DNA from: Musa acuminata AAA Group
Lineage: Eukaryota; Streptophyta; Magnoliopsida; Zingiberales; Musaceae
NCBI RefSeq assembly: GCF_036884655.1
Contig: NC_088357.1
Location: 47,446,001 to 47,510,000, forward strand
Direction of reading: 5' to 3'
DNA length: 64,000 nt
The stretch's first letter is position 1, and each line of letters opens with the position of its first letter. Positions 1 to 21,028 of the stretch are shown here, piece by piece. The notes below the pieces were generated by a model. The model saw nothing but the letters and a program-made list of their open reading frames with translations. It was not told the DNA's origin and did no database searches. Made by a program: the position numbers and the translations under genes.

Positions 1-1437
1 CATACTGAAGGTGTGTTCTGTTCCATGGTCACACCAGTACATCCCACCTGGTCCTAGTGTACCAGCATATGATATGCCAATATGTATCAGGATTTCGAGA
101 AAAAGGTTGAAAGTACCCACACATGGTTCACCAATATGTACACGGATTTTGAGCAAAAGGTTGAAAATTCAATTGAAGATGAAAAGAAACCTATTTAAGG
201 GTTTTCTTCCTATTTTCTTGGTTTATAAAATCAAATTAAATAGGGAAAGCTACCAATCAATAGAAAATCTAAGCTATAAGAACCAAAAATAGAATTTCTT
301 ATCTTTTCGGATCCATTGAGAACTCATCAAATATGTAGTCTCCATGGATTAAGGGTGCTTCCATGGAAGAATAAACCCTTCATCCACCAATAATTTCATA
401 ATCGAGTAAGAATAAACATGTTGTAATTGGCTAGGTTATCCCTAAATACCCCATTTGGTATATGAAAGAATAAGACCTTTAGGTTTTCGATTACCATGAT
501 TCGAAGATGATTACGATAGGATCTTGAGATTTAACCCCTCTTTGATTGTCAATCAACCTTTCCTAACTGTTCTTCAAGGCAATTAGAGAAGACCTGAGCC
601 TTTAACCCAAGAATTCAAGAGAAATTAGTTGAGAATGAGTTTGAGAAAGAGAGTGAGTGAATGAGAGTAAGAGAGGAGGGGAAATGAGTGAGGGGGCGGG
701 TTTAAATACACCCCTAATCAGCTCCCAACCAACTCTCCATGGTCAGATTGGGTGATTTATCCCAAATCTGACTGTTATCAACTGGTACGGTCGAATTCTA
801 GCCTGAGTAGCTGGTAAATAAATTTCTTCCAGAACACATCAAGTTTCAAACAGTATGCCTATACTGGACCTGAACTGGCGGAAACCACCTGGTCCAAGTA
901 TTGGCAGCCAGTCGGACTGGTATGTACCAACCTTATCATACCATATTGATCGAAACTGCAAACAATGTTATTAGCATATGCAAAATAGACCTATAGAACT
1001 ATTGATTAGATGAGGTGGGTTTATTAGGATTAGTGGTGCTAGAAGAGGTACGAGATATGAGAAAACTCTATTAGGACAAAGAAAAGAAATTTACTCTTAG
1101 CTTGACTTGTGATATTGTCGTGGACTGAACTCATTGGAGAGAAAGATCCCTGTAGTAGTTGGGACACTAGTTGTGGTGTTTCTTTTTAAGTCTGTCACCT
1201 TTTCTAGTTATTAGCCTTCTGAGTATTTTAGCATGCATGGTAGATTAGGCCTTTTTTTTATTTACTCTTTAAAGAATGCAGTTAAAAGTCACAGTAATTT
1301 TGTTTTGTTTTCTGTCGAAGCTAAATTCATTACACTGATTTCATAAACTATTTAGCAGCTCACTCATCATTCATCAGACCTCTTTATCTTTTTTAAATAA
1401 TTCAGACACTAACTGAATTTGTTTTTTTCTTTTTTAG
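1..1437. other. Upstream non-coding or intronic DNA of the PPR gene
   Basis: I see no supported exon here. The stretch probably lies inside an intron of the PPR gene whose first visible exon begins at 1438, because that exon is preceded by a pyrimidine tract and AG rather than by a promoter-like region. Around 730-960 there are ACCAGT/GGTAC-type motifs that recur near 28150-28215, 30190-30235 and 51655-51725, so part of it may be a dispersed repeat. The short ORF at 11-292 has no recognisable protein. Confidence 0.4.
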
Positions 1438-4400
1438 ATGCTTGACATTGGATTGAAACCATCAGAGCATACATACGATGGCTTTGTTAAAGCTGCCATT
1501 GAAGGGAAAGGAGTTGATTATGGCATGAAAGTGGTACCTTCTTTGGATCAATCATAATCAATCTTTTTAAACTAGAAGTGATAGTGTTGCTATCTATCAG
1601 TGGTTACCTTATGCCCTGAAAAGAAGATTATGAACCTATGGAGTTACCAAGAGTGGAAGAATGCTACACAAATACTGTTAAACTAGTTCTCTAGTTTGAT
1701 ATATTTTCTGTATCCTTTGTATTGTTTGGTTTTACTGTTTATGCGGGAGTTCCACTTTTGTATTTATGATTTTGCAGGTTAAGATGATGCAGGAAAGGAA
1801 CATCAAGCCATATAATAACACTTTTGCAGTTCTCTCAGTTGGTTACAGCAGAACTTTTGAACTGGATATGGCTGAGTCCTTTTCAAATAAAATATCTGAT
1901 AAATTACCGAAGAACATACATACCTTCAATACCTTACTTGCTGCCTGTGGTTTCATGGTACCTCTAATTGCCACCTCATATTTTTGTCCTTTTCTATTTT
2001 TTTAAAATATAACTTCTACATTGTCTAAATTGGTCTTTGCTGTTGTCAATAAGATACAACTAAACTTCTTGATGTTACCATCGCAAATTTGAACTTCTCT
2101 CAGAAAATGATACTCTTATATGGTTGCTGCAAAGCTGCTATGAGTACTGACCTTTCTTTCATAAACCATGGCATTTAGAAGTGCTGTTAGCTCTTACTGT
2201 ATTATAGACACCTAATAATCATAATCATGGTTCTTTGTTATCTTCTATTTGTAACTGCTAACTTGATCTAAACTGGTTATGCCATTAGTAGATGCGTGTT
2301 ACTCAAATGAAGGTACTCCTGTTGAAGTGGTATTACCATATCTGTTCCATGACCTTCAATGTCACACATATAGTAATTCAGTTATGTGTAACACCAGGCA
2401 TACAACTATGCCAGAAGATGCTGATGTGAAATGGAATGGCTAGTGTTGAATCATTGAATCTTTGAATCTTGGGCTCTGAAAAATAGGACAGTCTGATTTA
2501 CAAATTAAATTGACTAGCATATGCAAGCTTTACTTTTTACTATTGGAATATGTTATTTTTTTATTTGTGATTGTGCTAACGTCATTTCCTTTACTATTGC
2601 ATGTTTTTCTGATTGTATAAGTCAAACGAACTCTAGGTTATGGATGCTTTGACCACTATAAACAGCCTAGGGATTTAGAAAATTGGATGCCTGGATAATT
2701 GGTCTAAACGCACTATAAATATTTTTGAGCTCTTGCAGGATGAGCCAGAACGTGCTGTCCGTGTACTGGCAAAAATCAAGAGATTGAAAATCAAGTTAAA
2801 TATCAGGACTTATGAACTCATGTTTACCTTGTTTGGCACCGTCAATGTTCCTTATGAGAGAGGAAATATACTCTCACATATGGATGTTACCAAAAGAATA
2901 GGTGCCATCGAGATGGATATGATGAAGAATGGAATTCATCACAGTTATGCATCCATGAAGAATCTGGTACTTTGGCCTGTTTTCCTTCTTTCAGATTCTG
3001 ATAATTGCACAAATTAATAAATTGTTGAGACATGCATTCTTCCATGATATTATACAGGATCTTGTATGAACTGCCCTTTAGGAAAATCCAGATAATATGG
3101 CAAGTCCTGCACTGATTGCATGTAACAGTTTATCAGTGCAGCCACCACTGATGACTTGTGATGATAATTCTTGAAGGTCACATTAGATTGAATTGTTTCC
3201 TAATTGGCAAAGAACTTTTGACAACGTATAATTATTACTGTCCCATGTCATTTGACATACCGAAATAATAGATGGCCTACCATTTCACCTCATGTTTGAT
3301 CATCCGTAAACAACATCTCTCTAATGCAACTTGATTAGGTATTTACCGTATCAACAAGCTTACTTGTTGCCTGCTATTGTATTATCATTATTATTTTCCT
3401 CCATTTCAGATAAGAGCTCTAGGATCTGAAGGTATGATACAAGACATGCTGCGGTATTTAGATATTGCTGAGAACTTGCTATGGCAGACCGATGCTCATC
3501 AAACAAATGATTTGTATAATATTGTACTGCATGCACTAGTCAAGGCAAAAGAGGTATCTAGACTTCTGAATAGTGCAGTAAATGTGACAGACCTCTTCCT
3601 TCCAAGTCACTTCCACCATAAAAACCACGAGAACATATATTTAATGAGATCTTAAGTTCTTGAAAAAGTACTGTAGAATTTATTCAATGACTATTTTTCC
3701 TTGAATTTCAGAGACACAAGGCAATTGAAGTCTTCAGAAGTATGAGATCATGCGGTCTTCCAGCTAATGTTGCAACATACAATATCATGATAGAATGTTG
3801 CAGCATGCTCAAATGTTTCAAATCTGCATGTGCAATTATTTCCTTAATGTTGCGAGAAGGCTTCTATCCACAGACTTTGACCTATACTGCACTGATTAAG
3901 GTATGATCTTGAAATGGCTTTTGAATACATCGGAATACTGATAAATTTTATCCAACATTGTTATTGCGACTAACCTATATTATAGCCCCATCGATCCTAC
4001 AGTTTTTTGTGTTCTTTTGTACCAATTTAACCTTGGTTAATTTACTGCTCAAGACACTACTGTAGCTAAGGTTTTTGACTTTTGCACTAAAAATGAATAT
4101 TGAAACAGATCTTAGCATAGAGGTCTTTTGGTTCTGTTGTGTGGAATGGGGTGCACTATCTGGCCGTCCTTCAGTTCAAAGTTTTGGTTCCCTTTAATTC
4201 TGTTTTTTCTTTGCACGTAGTTACCTACACCAGTACCCATGTTATCTCCTTCAACATGGATAACTTGAGGTTAAATTTGAGGGTCCTTTTAATGGTTTTA
4301 AAGGCCAATTTAATTAGGGCACCATAATCTTTCACCATAGAAGTTTTCGATGTTTTCTAGGTTTATCAAAAATGAACTGAAGTGCAGTTTGAATCACAAT

Positions 4401-5957
4401 TGTATATGTGGATTCGTCCATAGTTTTATATACGTAAATACATATCAGTTGGTGAATAATAGCATTGCAAATGGGTGTTGCAAGACAAGTATTCAAGTAC
4501 ATGGCGAGAACATTGTCTTCTCTGTTTACATGTCCACCCAATACAATGGGTGATCATCTCTCTTGCAACACAGACATCTAAAACTCTGCATATTGATAAC
4601 TTTGTTGTATTAGGACCATATGGCCTAATCGTGCATTGGGAATGACATTTTAGATTAGTCGACTTTGTGTCCACCTGCAATTTTATTGTCATGATATTTC
4701 ATAAGGGGTATGCCAACATCTTTTTCTTTATAACATCCATGCCAAGTTCATGATTTTACTTGCTCCCAGTTCATGACGTCAAGGCAATCAGAAAAGATAC
4801 CACTCTGGGTTTCAGCATATTCACCGGTAAATGCAGTCAGTCAATTGGTCCTTTTCCACATATTTGATGGTACAAATTAAAATCTTAGTGGCCTATTATC
4901 CACTCTTATTCAATAAGGAGATTTGGAGACATTTTTGTCGCTACATCAGTGAAACTATGATGCTTTCATGACCTAGAACCTCTTTGCTCCAGATAGGCCC
5001 ACAAAGAAGAATTAATTTCTTTGTACTTTGAGATGTCTTGTTAAGACAATAAGCATTTGTGATTCCATTTATATAACACGTTCATTTATTAAATTCCAGC
5101 TGAGGGTTATAAAGTTGTGAAACTTATTTTTATCTCCCTGGCATTATAGACTTGATCCTTTGCATATATCTGCCATGACAGCTTAAGAAATTATTGAGTT
5201 TGGATTTTATATTTGAAATACTTAACAAATTATAGTCTTTTGTCTGTTCTTTCTTTTCAGTATTGGTTTTTCATTGGAACTACCTGAATATGAGAAGATT
5301 GAACTCATTTTATCTTTCTTTTATGGCCACTTTCTGATGTGATTTCGAGGGTGATCAAACAGGTTCTTTTGGCAAATGAAGACTTTGAGGGTGCTCTGAA
5401 TCTTTTGGATCAATCACACTCTGAAGCTATTCAGCTTGATGTCCAGCTTTTTAACACAATTCTTCGAGAAGCATATATAAAGGTATTTCTGTGGCATGCA
5501 CAATTTTTTAGTTCTTCATTCTAGTTTTTAACAAACAGCTGATCATTTATAATTGTCATTTTCTCAGAGAAGAATTGATGTTGTAGAGCTTGTTGTTGAG
5601 AGTATGCACAGGGAGAAAATCCAACCTAATCCTACATCCCTTTGGTATACATTCTCTGCATATGCAGAGAGTGATTTTCACAGCACAGCTATGGAAGCTC
5701 TACAGGTGTTGAGCATGCGGATGATCTCTGAAGACAATGAAATTCTTCAAGGGAAGAAATCTGTTTTCGAGGAACTCATTCTTAATGAAGACCCAGATGT
5801 TGAGTCAGAGATCATCAAAACTTTTAAAGGTTCTCAAGAGTTTCTTGCAACTGCTCTGATGAACTTAAGATGGTGTGCCATTATGGGTTACTCAATATCA
5901 TGGTCTCCCGAGGAAAGTCAATGGGCCAAAAGGCTTGCCAACAAAGTATCTACTTGA
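1438..5957 (+). CDS. Pentatricopeptide repeat protein, C-terminal part (At1g76280-like), 5' end outside the window
   Basis: Seven exons are visible: 1438-1533, 1778-1957, 2739-2966, 3410-3553, 3712-3900, 5363-5482 and 5568-5957. All junctions are GT-AG and in phase 0, giving 448 residues and a TGA stop. Helical PPR pairs are clear in exons 5-7, for example around NVATYNIMIECCSMLK and TLTYTALIKVLLANEDFEGA. PPR proteins usually bind organelle RNA through such repeats. From memory the protein most resembles Arabidopsis At1g76280, which is longer, so roughly the first 300 residues should lie upstream. The ATG at 1438 follows a splice acceptor and is probably an internal Met, not the start. The intron at 3901-5362 is the longest. 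Exon structure is seen directly; the assignment to this subfamily is from recall. Confidence 0.82.
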
Positions 5958-7146
5958 TTCTCTAAGACTGGTCTCACTCAAATTCAGCTGCCCCCTTACA
6001 CTGCTGATATGTAAAATATCAGGGGCGTGTGAATCCAACTGGCATCTAATGTCTGCATCTCTCTTCAGCTGATAACTCATTTCCCTACATTCAAATCCAG
6101 AGCAATCTGGGCTGTCTAGTCAACATTGTTTGTTGTTCTGACAACCCTAAGGATGTCTGAAGTTTGTGTCACCTAAAATGTTGCTGACCCTGTAGATACC
6201 AAGGCAAAAGCGCATAACTAAATTGGATCTTTTGTGGCCAGCATTTTCCATGTAGGTGACTGGTTCTGGAATCCTTGCGATTGCTTAGTGGCTGACAAAG
6301 TCAGAGTGTCAGTGGTTTCCGAATTCCATTGCCAACAGCTAGCTAGATGGAAGTCGACTAGGTTTTTGTATCAAACAGACAGATTCATGTACCTTACCAA
6401 AGTCTGCTCTCGATTTGTGTATTATTAATTTGTTAGAGATTGGTACACTGAACATTATTTTCTTCCTGGATAAAATAAGAAAATTTATAGATCGAACAAT
6501 CTGATTTTACCTAATCAATAAAATTTCACACAATTTTTCTGCCCTACAGCATGTTTTCTATTTTAAGCTTCAAGTTTGGCTGTTGATCTACAACAATGAA
6601 GTGCATTTCTCAGTCATCAGATGTTCTAAAACCTTGTTGCATGTCTGAAAATTATTGTGCTGTCTGCAATGCTTTAGCAATTAAATAAAGTATATTGTGG
6701 ATCTTAAATTCTGCAGCTACCTCATGATCTCTTTATTACACTATTGTTTAGATTTTTCTTTTGTCTGGTATTTGTACTGCTCGTTTTAGTGGCTAGCAAT
6801 CACACAAAACTGAGCAAGGTCTTTCTACTGAAGGTCTGCAACAAGAGTTCACAGCAAAGATACATATCATTTTTGTCTTTCATCTTGTCCCCTGTGCTCT
6901 GATGACTAGGAAAAACTGGCATTCGGATGACTTGATCAAAATGTAATCGTTTATCACACAGGAAGATGAGTATTCATTCATTCACAGGAGGACAAGCTCA
7001 TCATAATGGAACTTCCTGTAGTCCTGAACTTTATCATGTGTTTTCTTTTCTTTTCTTTGTTTTCCTTGTTTCCTTATAATACACCTGCAGGTGTATTATA
7101 GGAAGTGAGGTTGTGGCATGGATACTACTGATATCTGTTCCTATTA
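5958..7146. other. 3' UTR and intergenic region with a 26-bp palindrome
   Basis: This AT-rich stretch after the PPR stop probably begins with the 3' UTR of that gene. No other gene is supported. At 7075-7100 there is a perfect 26-bp palindrome centred on CTGCAG, just left of the foldback element. Confidence 0.5.
7075..7100. repeat. Perfect 26-bp palindrome
   Basis: The two halves, TATAATACACCTG and its reverse complement, meet at CTGCAG with no loop. Flanking TTCC/GGAA would extend it with one unpaired base. It could extrude as a cruciform or fold as RNA. No function is inferred. Confidence 0.85.
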
Positions 7147-7600
7147 ATATTATTATCTTTCATAGACTTTTTTTAGTATTACGAATTTTAGTCTTAAAAA
7201 ATTTATATTAAAATTTTTATAGTTGAGATTTCTTTTGTATTTCGGACTTAAACTTTAAGATCTATATAGTTATAAAAGTGAAACATTTAACCTTATTTAT
7301 CATAATGTCATCGGCTTTATAAACGGAAAAGATATAGATCGAGTCGAAATCACCTTTTTATCTATCATTTTTATGTCATTCATGCATATATTGTCACGTC
7401 CGTCGATAAAATCGATAATATTAAAATAAATTAGGTTAAATATTTTATTTTTATAATTATATAAATTTTAATATAAATTTTTTAAGTCTGATGATACTAA
7501 AGATGTCTAACTATAAAAATTTAAATATAAATTTTTTAAGTCTAAACCGATGATACTAAAGAGGTCTAACTACAGACAAATGATAATTAGTAATTAGTTC
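7147..7600. mobile_element. Foldback (MITE-like) element with about 200-bp inverted arms
   Basis: The left arm, about 7147-7365, is imperfectly complementary to the right arm, about 7380-7600. For example CTTAAAAAATTTATAT at 7192 recurs inverted twice on the right, and ATTTAACCT near 7288 matches inverted AGGTTAAAT near 7432. The right arm also carries an internal direct duplication of 54-58 bp, starting near 7471 and 7525. There is no coding capacity. Exact ends and target duplication were not resolved. Confidence 0.6.
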
Positions 7601-7800
7601 AATATATAATATAGATGAATCAGAAGACAAGTCCATCATCTGTGTATGTGTTTTTTTCTTGTGAATCTTCTTACTAGTAAATGAAAGTTTTTATGTGATT
7701 GAATTTAAGCAGCAACTGCAAGAGGATTATTAGATTCTGTCTGTGGATTCCAAAGTCATCCCTCCTCAAAATAGCTACAACTGGGAACTGGGACAAATAG

Positions 7801-7884
7801 GTCAGGATGGCCGAGTGGTCTAAGGCGCCAGACTCAAGTTCTGGTCTTCATGAGAGGGCGTGGGTTCAAATCCCACTTCTGACA
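7801..7884 (+). tRNA. tRNA-Leu (anticodon CAA), copy 1
   Basis: This is an 84-nt intronless leucine tRNA. The acceptor stem GTCAGGA pairs with TTCTGAC, followed by discriminator A. The anticodon stem CCAGA/TCTGG encloses CTCAAGT with anticodon CAA at 7835-7837. There is a long class II variable arm and a T arm GTGGG-TTCAAAT-CCCAC. The internal pol III A box (TGGCCGAGTGG) and B box (GGTTCAAATCC) are intact, and TTATTTTT follows as a terminator-like tract. Confidence 0.97.
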
Positions 7885-8267
7885 TTATTTTTCTTTTTGT
7901 TTTTATTTTATTTTATTCTTTTTCTTTTTCTTTTTATTTTTATTTTTATTTTTATTTTTCTTTTTGAACAGAAAATTAACAGTTGCAATATTTATTTTAT
8001 TGTCTTAAAGTGGACCACTTAATTCCTTTAAAGAAAAGAAAAAAAACACTGACAATATTTTATTGAAGGACAGAAATAATTTTATTTTCTTGCCTCTCTA
8101 TGTATGCATTCACCTTCTGAACTCTTACATAATTTCACTCTTTTATTTGCACTAATTAACTCTTACATAATTTTATTTATATTTGAAGAAACAATATAAG
8201 AATGTACTTGTTTAATTCTTTTCTTTTAAGTTATAATAATAACAATATACCGAAAACATACAAATAT

Positions 8268-8351
8268 GTCAGGATGGCCGAGTGGTCTAAGGCGCCAGAC
8301 TCAAGTTCTGGTCCTCGTGAGAGGGCGTGGGTTCAAATCCCACTTCTGACA
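8268..8351 (+). tRNA. tRNA-Leu (anticodon CAA), copy 2
   Basis: This copy is nearly identical to the one 467 bp upstream. It differs only in the variable arm (TCCTCGTGAGAGG against TCTTCATGAGAGG), where the change restores extra pairing. The anticodon CAA is at 8302-8304. Acceptor, D and T arms and both internal promoter boxes are intact, so it should be transcribed. The same T-rich tract follows. Confidence 0.97.
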
Positions 8352-8670
8352 TTATTTTTCTTTTTATTTTTCTTTTTATTTTTCTTTTCTTTTGCTTTTA
8401 TTTTTATTTTATTTTTCTTTTTTATTTTTTGTTTTTATTTTTATTTTTTATTTTTTATTTTTTATTTTTATTTTTATTTTTTATTTTTATTTTATTTTTA
8501 TTTTTCTTTTTGAACAGAAAATTAACAGTTGCAATATTTATTTTATTGTCTTAAAGTGGACCACTTAATTCCATTAAAGAAAAGATAAAAAACACTGACG
8601 ATATTTTATTGAAGGACAGAAATAATTTTATTTTATTGCCTCTCTATGTATGCATTCACCTTCTGAACTC

Positions 8671-9463
8671 ACTTAGAGACTTTGAGCTTTGCATGAATGC
8701 CTCCAACCATAAACCAAATTTTGATTTGATCATCCAAAGGGTATTACTATGAGATGCAAATAGTTTTTTTTCGTAAGAGCAGATTAAAGTGAAATCATTT
8801 TTGCAACATCAGGTTGTCGATCAAAGATGACGGTGTCATATAAGCACTAAAAAGCGGTCTATCCGCAAAAAGATCGAACGAAAACCAAACTCAAAAACCA
8901 CATAACATAAATTAGTTTCCGTATCAACATCACAAATTTGCCATAAAGTTCAATTTCTTAAAAAACAAGTCCTATAGAAAATTTGATTAAACTACATAGG
9001 CAAAAAAAGATAGACAACAGTGCAGGAAAATTACTACTCCTTTATTTACAAGCACATCAATTGTTGTTGCAAAGTCCAGTGCATAATATGATATTTGACT
9101 GAGCAAAACTAACAGATCAGCCACCTGAAACTTCTTTATTGAATATGAGAGTTGGATTCTTTTAGAGTGCATAATCCATTAGTCTTGCAGAAATGATGAG
9201 AAAACAAAAATCCTACAAGAAATTTCCTCCTCGGTTTCACTTAGTTTCTCTAACATTACAAGAAATAGCTGGTTATTGTGTATGAAATGAAAACTTCTAC
9301 ATCACCAGGAGATTTATTAAAATCTATAGCACTAAATATATCAACCACTTGAAACTTTATAAGGATAGGAACAATTTGGGTTGTGCATAATCCATTAATC
9401 TTATATGGTTGATGAGAAAAGGCCCCCCATGGAAGTAACACCTGAACTAATTTTTGAAGTCTA
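8671..9463. other. Intergenic and probable 3' UTR of agmatine deiminase
   Basis: No gene is supported. The part next to 9464 is likely the 3' UTR of the - strand agmatine deiminase gene; the rest is AT-rich with no recognisable protein. Confidence 0.45.
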
Positions 9464-19037
<9,574 letters not shown>

Positions 19038-21028
19038 CCCTCCCACTTTCCACTGCCCCCTCTCTCCTCCGGTGACTTCTCGCTCTTGCCTCAGCCGCCC
19101 GTGCATCAGCACGAGAGAAAGCCGAGGCCGGTCCGGAACGCATTTAAGCGGGCCGCGGCCGTCGATACATCGAATCCAAACTCCGCGGTAAGATATAAGC
19201 GTCATTTCTTCTTTTTTATTATTTTTCTTATTTCTTCGTTCTCCGATTGCATCTGATTTGTTTAAATTGAACCAATTAATAACAAAATTATTAATAGATA
19301 TGAACGAAAAATAGATATTCAATTCAGATTTATAATGAATTTAGATTATAAAATAGTTATTTTTGTTTGCTAGAGAATTTACTTAGTGTATTTTTTTTAA
19401 ATAGATAAATACATATTTTAGGTTTATTATTATATTTTTTTTATTAAATCGAATCAAATTTAACTTTTCCTTGGTGTTTTCTTTTCTTCTGGTTTAAAAG
19501 AAAATATTATTGACGTTTTGATCGGTTTAATATGGTCCGGACTTTGTATGCATAGGGTAATTCGAGATGAAAACATTAAACTCTTGAAGTACTACTTATG
19601 TAAAGATTAAGATTAAGAAAATTTTGATTCCTTTTATGCCCAAATTAATAATATAAAGTGTATACAAACAAAAGTACTATTAAAAAAAAGTAAGTTGAGC
19701 ATTTATATCCGGTAGTAAAATAGATTAGAAGGAAGAAGCTTGTGATTACTTTTTTGGTCGCAAAAGATAAGAAGAAAACTTACGATTATTTACTTTAAAC
19801 CTTCGTCTTTTTTTTTTTAGATATCACATGACGATTATATATTAATGATTAGTCGATAATGTATTCTTTATTAATTATTATTTATCTTCTCTAAAAAATG
19901 AAAAGCATGAGAATATGAAGGAACTAAATCGATTCACTATTTTAAAAAAATAATTACACTAGTATGTACAAAAATGTTGTATATATGTAATTTTTGAATA
20001 GAGGAGCATCATCTGATTAGAACCAGTTCGTAAGGAATTTTGTAAGTAAATTGGAGAGGAATAAAATAATAAGAATATATGTTAGATTTATTTTTTATTA
20101 TTTATATAATTATATTTGTTTTGGTGAAATCATCAAAGGCTCTTTTTTTTTTTTCAAATCACACTGAATATTTCTAAACTTTATAAATAGACATATATAT
20201 ATATCCTTAATTTATAACTTAATTTTAAGAAAATATTTTTACTCATTGCCTGTAAAGATAGATGAGGAAATGGGATGAATTTATGATCAAATAAAAAATG
20301 CTGAGAAATAGTTTTTGACATTTGTTATCATGATTTAATATTTTTATAATTATATATATTTTGTAATATCTCATAAAATATTAATTTTTAAGTTAATTAC
20401 ATTAACGTTATATATATGAGCGATAGAGAGAGACGACAATAATAGAGTGTGTAGATGGGGGCTTTTGGGAAAAAGAAAATAAGAGAATAAAAATAAAATT
20501 AGAGAGATTATAAATAATAAAATATTATTTTATTAATTTTAAAAATTATAAATAATAAGAAAATACTCTAACTGTTTTCGAAAAATCTTGCAACTGACCA
20601 AAAATTCATTAAATGTTATCCGATCTTACACTCGGAGGAAGTAGCGGTGCTAAAATATCGAGTTCCAGCACGAATCTTACAGATTGATGAAGTGGTGGTG
20701 CCCATCTCAATATACTTTTGCTACCCGTTATTCGATTACCTGTCACGGTTACCTCGGTGAGAAAGGGCAGCGGGGATTCATTCACCAATCATCGAATGGT
20801 AGTCTGTAGGGTATGCCGAAGGTGGGTAGAAAAGTTATTCTCATGGTCCTAATGTCGAGGGCCACAGCTCGCCACGCTGCGATATCTCGAACTCGTTCCC
20901 TCCGAACGAGTGGCGTGCACGAAATCCGCGGTGTGAAGAAGCGAAATCCGGATTTCCATATACATTCGCGTGTAGAGGAGTGAGAGCACATCGTCTCGGG
21001 CTTCGTCTTCTTGTCCGAATCGGCAGCG
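19038..21028. promoter_or_regulatory. Divergent intergenic region between AIH and FTRC
   Basis: About 2 kb separate the two start codons, so this interval holds the promoters and 5' leaders of both genes. The first 150 bp next to AIH is GC-rich, as is the last 250 bp before FTRC; the middle (about 19260-20600) is strongly AT-rich and lacks ORFs. I could not pick a specific TATA box with confidence. Confidence 0.5.

Larger units (their letters stand above)
7793..8670. repeat. Tandem duplication carrying the two tRNA-Leu genes
   Basis: Each unit starts at ACAAATA, contains the tRNA and a TTTTTCTTTTTA-type polypyrimidine tract, and then about 160 bp of near-identical unique sequence ending CACCTTCTGAACTC. 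Copy 1 ends at 8124 and copy 2 at 8670. The pyrimidine tract is roughly 80 bp longer in copy 2. About 145 bp of unrelated sequence lies between the units. Confidence 0.9.
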
